DNA of 64,000 bases from Listeria innocua (GTDB lineage: Bacteria; Bacillota; Bacilli; Lactobacillales; Listeriaceae): assembly GCF_028596125.1 (NCBI RefSeq), contig NZ_CP117229.1:1968001-2032000 (forward strand), read 5' to 3'. The first letter of the stretch is position 1. Every line of letters starts with the position of its first letter. The notes beneath the pieces are model-generated. The model had not been told where the DNA came from and ran no database searches. It saw only the letters and a list, made by a program, of their open reading frames with translations. Positions 56,305-64,000 of the stretch are shown piece by piece. Both the position numbers and the translations under genes were made by a program.

Positions 56305-57480
56305 ATGAAAGCAACTGGAATTGTGGTCGAATATAACCCTTTTCATAATGGCCACCAGTTACATTTAAATAAGGCACGTGAACTTACAAAAAGCGATGTG
56401 GTAATTGCGGTAATGAGTGGTTCTTTTGTACAGCGCGGCGAGCCAGCAATTATACCTAAATGGGAACGAACAAAAATGGCCCTTGCAGCTGGCGTCGATA
56501 TGGTTATCGAGCTCCCTGTTTCGTTTGCGACACAACATGCGACTATTTTTGCGGAAGAGTCTATTCGACTATTAAATACGCTTCATATAGATACACTTTT
56601 TTTCGGAAGTGAGCACGGGGTTAGTGAAGATTTTTCTGCCGCTGCTAAAACCGTTGTTGAAAACGAAGCTGCTTTTAATGAAGCCATTCAGCTTGCTTTA
56701 GGCGATAAGAAAACATCGTATGCGAGAGCTTATACAGAAGCTTTTACACGTTTATTTGGAAAAGAACTACTGGATCTCACTAAGCCTAATAACATTCTCG
56801 GTTTCCACTACGCACTCGCTATTCAAAAACAAAATCCTTCGATTGCACTTCAAACGATGCCGCGTGAACATTCGGGCTATCACGATGCGGAAGCAAGCCA
56901 TGATTATATTGCTAGTGCAACCGCGATTCGAAAGTTACTCCTTGCTGGGAATTTAGAAGAAGCTAGTCGCTACCTTCCCGATTCCTCTATAGAAGTTTTA
57001 AATAATTATCGCGGACCATTTTTATCGTTTGAAGATTATTGGCCGCTTCTAAAGTTTCGTTTAATCCAAGCTAGTTCGGATGAGCTTGAAGGGATTCGCG
57101 GGGTTAGTGAAGGAATTCAAAATCGAATGCAACTTGCGGCAAAAAAAGCGCATAGTTTTTCAGATTTTATTGAAATAATGAAAACAAAACGTTACAGCAA
57201 CGCACGATTACAACGAACGGCGTTACAAATTTTATTAAATGCCCAAAATACGCCTCCAGCAGAGCCCTATATCCGAGTTCTTGGAATGAGTAAAACTGGT
57301 CAAAAATATTTATCGCTCCATAAAAAAAATATTTCGCTGCCTATTGTTACGACTGTTTCTAAAGCAGAACCAAGTCTTTTAAAAGAAGATTTACGGGCGA
57401 CAGACATTTATACGCTAATAAATGGATTAGAAGATTATCAAGCGGGCGACTTTCATACTCCACCAATTCTAACCTTGTAA
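56305..57480 (+). CDS. tmcAL: tRNA(Met) cytidine acetate ligase
   Basis: 391 residues from ATG 56305 ([27 protein letters not shown]); AAAGGAGGG lies six bases upstream, and the 26 codons before it are leader. The nucleotidyltransferase HxGH motif is HNGH near residues 14-17, followed by [17 protein letters not shown] near 32-48. Formerly YlbM; in B. subtilis it uses acetate and ATP to acetylate C34 of elongator tRNA-Met. Divergent from yceD, which is typical. Confidence 0.95.
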   Translation: MKATGIVVEYNPFHNGHQLHLNKARELTKSDVVIAVMSGSFVQRGEPAIIPKWERTKMALAAGVDMVIELPVSFATQHATIFAEESIRLLNTLHIDTLFFGSEHGVSEDFSAAAKTVVENEAAFNEAIQLALGDKKTSYARAYTEAFTRLFGKELLDLTKPNNILGFHYALAIQKQNPSIALQTMPREHSGYHDAEASHDYIASATAIRKLLLAGNLEEASRYLPDSSIEVLNNYRGPFLSFEDYWPLLKFRLIQASSDELEGIRGVSEGIQNRMQLAAKKAHSFSDFIEIMKTKRYSNARLQRTALQILLNAQNTPPAEPYIRVLGMSKTGQKYLSLHKKNISLPIVTTVSKAEPSLLKEDLRATDIYTLINGLEDYQAGDFHTPPILTL

Positions 57481-57562
57481 AACTTTACAAGGTTTTTGGT
57501 TGACTTTCATCGTTCTATTTTGCTAAGATGTTTGTCCGACTCAAAAAACAGGAGGTATGTGT

Positions 57563-59803
57563 ATGGTACAAGAATATATTCGATTAAGAGGAGCTCGTGA
57601 AAACAATCTCCAAAATATTTCCCTAGATATACCGAAACGAAAAATCACTATTTTTACAGGAGTATCTGGCTCTGGAAAATCTTCTATTGTATTTGAAACT
57701 ATTGCCACAGAATCGCAAAGACAGCTAAACGAAACATACAGCGCTTATCTTCGTAATTTCCTACCGAAGTATACGCAACCGGACGCAGATTCAATTGAGA
57801 ACCTCTCCACCTCTGTTATTATTGATCAAAAACGACTTGGCGGTAACTCCCGCTCCACCCTTGGTACCATCACAGATATTAATTCCATTTTGCGCTTACT
57901 TTTCTCGCGTGTTGGAAAACCTAGTATCGGTACAGCAAATCTATTTTCATTTAATGATCCTGCTGGCATGTGCCCTGACTGCCATGGTGTTGGTCAAAAA
58001 GTATCCGTTGATCTAGTCAAATTACTCGATCCAAATAAATCACTTAAAGAAGGCGCCATCTTATTTCCGACGTTTTCAGTAGACTCATGGTACTGGAATT
58101 CCTATGCTTATTCCGGCTTTTTTGATGTGAACAAAAAAATAAAAGATTATACCGAAGAAGAATACAACATGCTTTTAAATGGGAAAGATGTGAAAGTCTT
58201 TTTAGAAACACCAATGGGTAGCATGAACGCAACATACGAGGGCTTATTCCCTAAATTCAATCGGCTTTACATTCAAAAAGAAGGCGAAATGTCTGCTTCT
58301 ACTAAAAAACGAGTAGATAAATTCACTCATATTGCCCCTTGCACAACTTGCGAAGGTACGAGACTTTCGAAAGAAGCACTATCTTGTAAAATAAACGGCG
58401 CGAATATTGCTGACTATACCGCGATGCAGTTAGATGAACTCAAAGAAACACTTACTAGCATAAAAGACCAAGTAGCAGCTCCGATGGTCAAAAGTGTAAC
58501 AGAACGAGTGCAACATTTAATTGATATTGGGCTTGGTTATATGACACTAGACCGGCAAACAGCTTCTCTTTCTGGCGGGGAGTCACAACGCGTCAAGATG
58601 ATTCGTCATTTGAACAGTAGCTTAACTGATTTGCTTTACATTTTCGATGAGCCAAGTATCGGCCTCCATCCTCGTGATGTTCATCGTTTAAGTGACTTAC
58701 TCGTTAAATTACGTGATAAAGGAAATACGATTCTCGTCGTCGAACATGATCCGGATGTAATCAAAATTGCCGATCATATTGTCGACGTAGGTCCGCACGC
58801 TGGAAAACATGGCGGTGAGATTCAGTTCGTTGGAAGTTACCCAGATTTACTCAAGTCGGATACTTTAACAGGCCGGTTCCTCAATCGCCACTTGCCAATT
58901 AATGATAAACCACGCGCACCAAAAGGCTTTTTATCTACTAAAAAAAGCAGTCGTTTTAACTTAAAAGATATTCAAGCTACTATTCCAAAAGAAGTACTTA
59001 CAGTGATAACTGGTGTGGCAGGTTCTGGGAAGAGTACATTAATTCATTCTGTTTTCCTAAAAGAATATCCAGATGCCATTGTTATTGACCAGTCCGCTGC
59101 TCATGCGAATATCCGCTCCAATCCAGCAACCTATACGGGCATTATGGATTCAATCAGAAAAGCATTCGGAAAAGAAAACGATGTGAGCCCTTCACTATTT
59201 AGTTATAATTCTAAAGGTGCCTGCGAAAACTGTAAGGGACTTGGCTTTACAACAATGGATTTAGCTTTTATGGACTCGATTCGTACACCTTGTGAAGTCT
59301 GTCATGGCAAACGATTCCAAGATTCCGTTTTACAGTATAAGCTTGATGGAAAATCGATTAGTGATGTATTAGAATTAACCGTTTCAGAAGCCCTTGAATT
59401 CTTTACAGATAAAAAAATCTTGAAGAAAATTACGGCAATGGAAGAAGTTGGAATTGGCTATGTTACACTGGGCCAAGCACTTAGCACACTTTCTGGCGGA
59501 GAATGCCAACGCTTAAAACTTGCCAATGAGCTCCATAAAAAAGGATCCATTTACATTATGGATGAACCAACAACTGGGCTTCATATGTCAGACATTGAAC
59601 ACATTCTGTCTATTATTCACTCTCTTGTAAATAAGGGAAATACGGTGATTGTGATTGAACATAATGTTGATATTATTCGAAATGCTGACTGGATTATCGA
59701 CCTTGGTCCAGAAGGCGGAAGTTCAGGTGGGCAAATTCTATTTGAAGGCGCGCCACTCGATTTATTAAAAAACAAACAATCGTTAACTGCGAAATATCTT
59801 TAA
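57563..59803 (+). CDS. Short UvrA-like ABC-class ATPase (UvrA2 type)
   Basis: About 746 residues with the two ABC ATPase modules of UvrA (Walker A FTGVSGSGKSSIVFET near 30-45, signature SLSGGESQRVKM near 336; second Walker A ITGVAGSGKSTLIHS near 477, signature TLSGGECQRLKL near 648, EPTTGLHM). Zinc CxxC pairs: CPDCHGVGQ near 135, CTTCEG, CENCKGLG and CEVCHGKRF. It is about 200 residues shorter than housekeeping UvrA (about 950) because the UvrB-binding insertion is missing, so it is a UvrA2/drug-resistance-type paralogue, not the core repair subunit. Start ATG 57563 is six bases after AGGAGGT. Its own terminator follows. Confidence 0.9.
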   Translation: MVQEYIRLRGARENNLQNISLDIPKRKITIFTGVSGSGKSSIVFETIATESQRQLNETYSAYLRNFLPKYTQPDADSIENLSTSVIIDQKRLGGNSRSTLGTITDINSILRLLFSRVGKPSIGTANLFSFNDPAGMCPDCHGVGQKVSVDLVKLLDPNKSLKEGAILFPTFSVDSWYWNSYAYSGFFDVNKKIKDYTEEEYNMLLNGKDVKVFLETPMGSMNATYEGLFPKFNRLYIQKEGEMSASTKKRVDKFTHIAPCTTCEGTRLSKEALSCKINGANIADYTAMQLDELKETLTSIKDQVAAPMVKSVTERVQHLIDIGLGYMTLDRQTASLSGGESQRVKMIRHLNSSLTDLLYIFDEPSIGLHPRDVHRLSDLLVKLRDKGNTILVVEHDPDVIKIADHIVDVGPHAGKHGGEIQFVGSYPDLLKSDTLTGRFLNRHLPINDKPRAPKGFLSTKKSSRFNLKDIQATIPKEVLTVITGVAGSGKSTLIHSVFLKEYPDAIVIDQSAAHANIRSNPATYTGIMDSIRKAFGKENDVSPSLFSYNSKGACENCKGLGFTTMDLAFMDSIRTPCEVCHGKRFQDSVLQYKLDGKSISDVLELTVSEALEFFTDKKILKKITAMEEVGIGYVTLGQALSTLSGGECQRLKLANELHKKGSIYIMDEPTTGLHMSDIEHILSIIHSLVNKGNTVIVIEHNVDIIRNADWIIDLGPEGGSSGGQILFEGAPLDLLKNKQSLTAKYL

Positions 59804-59807
59804 TATG

Positions 59808-59850
59808 AAAAAAGCCGTTTTGTCTATACTCAGACAAAACGGCTTTTTTT
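59808..59850. terminator. Bidirectional terminator between UvrA-like gene and ylbL
   Basis: Perfect stem AAAAAAGCCGTTTTGTCT / AGACAAAACGGCTTTTTT around a six-base loop; serves both convergent genes. Confidence 0.95.
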
Positions 59851-60889
59851 ATTGTAGTTTTTCTAAATAATCAACAGCATCTTGGAATGTTTTCACTGGG
59901 ACAATTTTCATTTTAGAGTCAATGTCTTTCGCTGTTTTAACTGCTGTATCGTAATTGCTTTCAATGCTTGGATCGCTTTTTTTCATTTCTTTTGTAATTG
60001 GATCTTTCGGAGCAAAGAAGATTTTCGCGCCACTTTTATCTGCTGCGACAACTTTTTGGTCAATTCCACCAATTCTTCCTACAGTTCCATCAGGATCAAT
60101 CGTTCCAGTTCCAGCGATTTTTTTGCCATCTGTTAAATCATTTTTTTGGAAGCGACTGTAAATTTCTAGACTGAACATTAAACCAGCAGATGGTCCGCCG
60201 ATTTTTTCAGAGTCGATTTTCACAGTTGGGTCTGCAGTGATTTTTTCATCATCCACTAGTGTGATACCAATTCCTGGCGTGCCTTTTTTATCGATAGCTG
60301 TTAGTTTAATACTTGCTTCTTCATTTTTATTGCCATGTTTGTATTTGATTTTGACAGTGTCACCCACTTTTTTGCTGTGAATGTAGTCAATAAATTCTTG
60401 GCTTGATTTAAAAGATTGTCCGTCAATTTCAGTAATTAAATCTCCCGCATGAAGGATACCTGCTGCTGGGACGTCCTCTTTTACACTTAATACGTATACA
60501 CCATCATAAGTAACTTTGACTTTTTGGTCCGCTGCTTTATATGCGACTTGGATGGCATTGTTTTTTGATTCGTTCATCATTTGCATTTGGCGAACGTTGT
60601 ATTCTTCATCAGTTTCGTTGTCGTATTTAATGTCACTGTCTTTTTCTAATTCATGATATGGCAGGAATTTAGCTGTCATATATGTATAAATATTAGCTTT
60701 TCCCATTGCAATCGTAACTAGGCTGAGTGAACCGTCTTTTTTATTTGGATGGTCATCTACCGTAACGAGTGGTGCAAGTTCTTCCGTTCCACCAGGTTTT
60801 GAAATATAATACGGAACCGGAATAAAAAAGCCCGCTATAATAATGATTAACAGCACTATCGCCGTTATTTTTTTCCACTCTTTACGCAT
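59849..60889 (-). CDS. ylbL: PDZ and Lon-type serine protease YlbL
   Basis: 346 residues. N-terminal membrane helix (about 7-26), a PDZ domain (about 125-195; DVPAAGILHAGDLITEIDGQSFKS) and a C-terminal Lon-like S16 protease with catalytic Ser in IGGPSAGLMFSLEIYS near 232-247 and Lys in VGRIGGIDQKVVAADKSGAK near 270-289. In B. subtilis YlbL helps degrade the division inhibitor YneA after DNA damage. RBS AGGAGATGG. Confidence 0.92.
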   Translation of the reverse strand: MRKEWKKITAIVLLIIIIAGFFIPVPYYISKPGGTEELAPLVTVDDHPNKKDGSLSLVTIAMGKANIYTYMTAKFLPYHELEKDSDIKYDNETDEEYNVRQMQMMNESKNNAIQVAYKAADQKVKVTYDGVYVLSVKEDVPAAGILHAGDLITEIDGQSFKSSQEFIDYIHSKKVGDTVKIKYKHGNKNEEASIKLTAIDKKGTPGIGITLVDDEKITADPTVKIDSEKIGGPSAGLMFSLEIYSRFQKNDLTDGKKIAGTGTIDPDGTVGRIGGIDQKVVAADKSGAKIFFAPKDPITKEMKKSDPSIESNYDTAVKTAKDIDSKMKIVPVKTFQDAVDYLEKLQ

Positions 60890-60903
60890 TATCTGTCCAT
60901 CTC

Positions 60904-61949
<1,046 letters not shown>

Positions 61950-62003
61950 GTTTTTGCACAACCTTTACTTCAATGTCTTTTTTACTTTATCATAAATAGG
62001 TGC

Positions 62004-62042
62004 AAAAAAACAGCAAGACTAGTTGAAATAGTCTCGCCGTTT
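62004..62042 (-). terminator. Intrinsic terminator after ylbG
   Basis: Minus-strand AAACGGCGAGACTA / TAGTCTTGCTGTTT stem (G-U pairs), seven-base loop, then TTTT. Separates ylbF-ylbG from rsmD-coaD-ylbL. Confidence 0.85.
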
Positions 62043-62045
62043 TGA

Positions 62046-62327
62046 TTAAATACTGATTTGCACATCTTCGTTTTTATGTTCGTACATCATTTCTTTTTTG
62101 GATTCGTATTCTGTTTTTAAGAACGGACGGAAAGACATTTCCACGCGTTTCACATAATGAAAACGAGAAACTTTGTTAGAGATATCTTCTACTTCGGCCA
62201 TATCACAATATAATACCGCATATTTCAACTTGCGCGATACATAATGAACATTTCCAAATCGCTTCAAAGATCTAACTTGTTTAAGATGATTCATCCAAAC
62301 GACGATAGCTTGTCTATCATTTTCCAT
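62046..62327 (-). CDS. ylbG: DUF2129 protein YlbG
   Basis: 93 residues, cytosolic. [38 protein letters not shown] is the DUF2129/YlbG signature. It is always beside ylbF in Bacillales; function unknown. Preceded by AAGGGG and 30 bases after ylbF. Confidence 0.9.
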
Positions 62328-62357
62328 TGTTTAAGCCCCTTCTTTTTAGGATAAGCT

Positions 62358-62807
62358 TTACGCTGAACAACCGCAGCCTCCCCCGCTGCCACATCCACCT
62401 GTAGAACAAGCAGATTTTGTTTCAAAAAATGGATTACCGGTTGGTACTTTGATATTTTCTGAAACTGCACTTGCGAGAAGCAAACTGATTTCGTCCAAGA
62501 GAGATTGTAAATCCATCTCTGCCCGGCGAAAAGCTGCCACATTTTGATCCATATCGACTTCGCGTTTATAAGCACGAGTCTTTCTGGTTACTTCTTTATA
62601 ATCAGGATGATACCGGCCGAACCGTTGTACTTCCTCATATTGTTCTTTTATTCGTATAAACTGACGAATATTTTTTTGTGAATTGGCGTCATCTAGTAAT
62701 ACTTGTCTAGTATGCTTATAATTCTGTGCTTCTTCGGAGTCTAGAATCATGCTAGCAAGCTCATCTGATAAATCGAGTAGCGCCATATTTTCCATTGTAG
62801 CGAGCAA
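62358..62807 (-). CDS. ylbF: RicF/YlbF regulator of RNase Y
   Basis: 149 residues. The start is best read as TTG 62807, eight bases after GGAGG, giving MLATMENMALLDL, aligned with the B. subtilis start. A coiled-coil helical domain (EEAQNYKHTRQVLLD, EVQRFGRYHPDYKEVTRKTRAYKREVD) and a Cys-rich tail (ACSTGGCGSGGGCGC) that in B. subtilis helps bind a [4Fe-4S] cluster in the YlbF-YmcA-YaaT complex, which steers RNase Y and mRNA processing. Confidence 0.92.
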   Translation of the reverse strand: MLATMENMALLDLSDELASMILDSEEAQNYKHTRQVLLDDANSQKNIRQFIRIKEQYEEVQRFGRYHPDYKEVTRKTRAYKREVDMDQNVAAFRRAEMDLQSLLDEISLLLASAVSENIKVPTGNPFFETKSACSTGGCGSGGGCGCSA

Positions 62808-62854
62808 TCTAGCCACCTCCATCTTACTTACTTTTTCATTATACCATAGAACGA

Positions 62855-63910
62855 TTATTTAATAATAAAATTTTGCGTATAGTACTTCTGATAAGTTCCC
62901 GCACCCATATAAGTATAAGAACCATCTAGTAAGTTTTCTCTATGTCCTTTAGAGTTAAGCCAACCTTCAACAGCTGCGGCACTGTCTATATAGTTGTAAG
63001 CGATGTTTTCGCCCGCTTTAGTATATTTTACATTACCGGCACTTAATCGCTTGCTTAAATCCCCTTGCGTCGGTGAAGTATGATCAAAATAATCATTTTT
63101 CTTCATATCGACACTATGACCATAGGCGACTTTTGCGACTTCCTCATCCCACGCCACTTCTTCTATACCGTAGCGGTCGCGAATGACGTTTGTAATTTCT
63201 AACACTTGTTTGCTAGAAGCTTGGTCAATCGCATTCCAATCTTCTTGAGATAATTTCTCTTCATAAATTTCGCCTTGATAAGATAATTCATAAGGTCGCA
63301 TTTTTATGAAAGCTAATTTATTCAAGTAGCGGACACTAACTAGTTTTGACTTAAATTTATCAAAATTTAGTTGCGCATACACGCCACTTCCGATATTAAC
63401 AATTGGTCGAGCATTTAAATCTTCTTCGGAAAGTTCGAATTTATAATAGCTATCTTTGTAATTAAAAGATATTTCTGATTGTAAATTCGCGTCAGTAAAT
63501 ACTTTTTCTGTCGACATTCCGATTGAATAAGGCATGACATTTAAATCTTGTCCGAGCGCATAAATAGTTTGAACGACATTATTTGTCACTCCAACTAACA
63601 TGTAACTAGTTCCTGGTTGACTGTAAACGTAATTATCATAACCGTATGCTGTTTTATCAACACGCACCGGGTCGCCAAATTCTTTTTTCAACTCGCTTAC
63701 GTTTTTATTTATAAACCTCGCCAAGCTAGAACTATCTTGCACTTGTTTCGGATTTTCATTTGTTGTTTTTTTATCATCAGGAAAATCGGATTTTGTAGCA
63801 GTATCTTCGGCCGTATTTTTTTCAACTGATTTACTAAAAAAAAGATCTGTGTTATATCCAATGAACAGGCAAATGATTAATAGCACAGCTACTCGCATAA
63901 TAAACTTCAC
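62855..63910 (-). CDS. ylbC: Secreted CAP-domain protein (YlbC-like)
   Basis: 351 residues. N-terminal signal/anchor helix (RVAVLLIICLFIGYNTDLFF), a Ser/Thr/Lys-rich linker, a CAP-associated N domain (about 70-200) and a C-terminal CAP/SCP domain with the conserved His in YGHSVDMKKNDYFDHTSPTQGDLSKRL near 267-293, AGENIAYN near 299 and GWLNSKGHRENLLDG near 317-331. Located outside the membrane; exact role unknown. GAGGAGGG RBS before ATG. Confidence 0.9.
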   Translation of the reverse strand: MKFIMRVAVLLIICLFIGYNTDLFFSKSVEKNTAEDTATKSDFPDDKKTTNENPKQVQDSSSLARFINKNVSELKKEFGDPVRVDKTAYGYDNYVYSQPGTSYMLVGVTNNVVQTIYALGQDLNVMPYSIGMSTEKVFTDANLQSEISFNYKDSYYKFELSEEDLNARPIVNIGSGVYAQLNFDKFKSKLVSVRYLNKLAFIKMRPYELSYQGEIYEEKLSQEDWNAIDQASSKQVLEITNVIRDRYGIEEVAWDEEVAKVAYGHSVDMKKNDYFDHTSPTQGDLSKRLSAGNVKYTKAGENIAYNYIDSAAAVEGWLNSKGHRENLLDGSYTYMGAGTYQKYYTQNFIIK

Positions 63911-64000
63911 ATTTTGCCCTCCTCGGCAGTATTTGGTTTATCTTGATGTAACTTTCATTTTACCAATTCTAGTATCATTTGAAAAGCTTTAAAAACCATA

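Overview
The window reads as a low-GC Firmicutes chromosome and matches the gene order of Listeria sensu stricto (the lmo1998 to lmo2056 neighbourhood of L. monocytogenes EGD-e, recalled from memory, not searched). The evidence is a division and cell-wall cluster without sporulation genes, DAP-type MurE, the yrxA/nifS - nadBCA arrangement, a ylb cluster as in Bacillus, Listeria-like signal sequences and cre sites. Species and lineage cannot be settled from the sequence alone. No tRNA, rRNA, insertion sequence, prophage or CRISPR array was seen.

Layout. 1-5.3 kb (minus): a mannose-family PTS (IIB, IIC, IID) with two SIS-domain sugar-phosphate enzymes and two GntR/UTRA regulators, resembling an Amadori-product (glucoselysine/fructoselysine) uptake and deglycase operon. 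5.4-8.2 kb: an aldo/keto reductase and acetolactate synthase alsS. 8.4-23.2 kb: an alpha-mannoside locus, with an ABC importer (lipoprotein and two permeases, no ATPase), a YesMN-type two-component system, a DUF624 membrane protein, a GH125 exo-mannosidase and a GH38 alpha-mannosidase on the minus strand, plus a second, divergent GH38 enzyme; cre-like sites mark carbon catabolite control. 23.2-29.1 kb: cspB with a structured leader, a PAP2 phosphatase, dapF, ileS with an Ile T-box, divIVA. 29.2-34.4 kb: the NAD de novo locus, niaR-nifS divergent from nadBCA.

34.4-35.1 kb is the most unusual stretch. In EGD-e, as I recall it, this position holds surface-protein genes (lmo2026-lmo2028). Here there is no large gene, but the sequence carries a complete-looking type I toxin-antitoxin module: a 28-residue TxpA/BsrG-like (Hol-Tox) membrane peptide, an upstream mini-ORF, an extended -10 promoter, a 5'/3' long-range pairing, a terminator, and a convergent antisense RNA with its own promoter and terminator.

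35.1-50.7 kb (all minus): the dcw cluster in order mraZ-rsmH-ftsL-pbpB-murE-mraY-murD-murG-divIB-ftsA-ftsZ-ylmE-sepF-ylmG-ylmH, preceded by MraZ operator repeats. 50.8-64 kb: an MFS transporter divergent from an SgrR-like regulator, a DUF3397 protein, panE, rpmF-yceD, tmcAL, a short UvrA-like ABC protein, and the ylbL-coaD-rsmD-ylbG-ylbF-CAP protein series.

Start codons were moved inward from the longest reading frame wherever a clear ribosome binding site or known homologue start supported it; each case is stated. Functions come from recognised motifs and family knowledge; promoters, operators and RNA features are read by eye.
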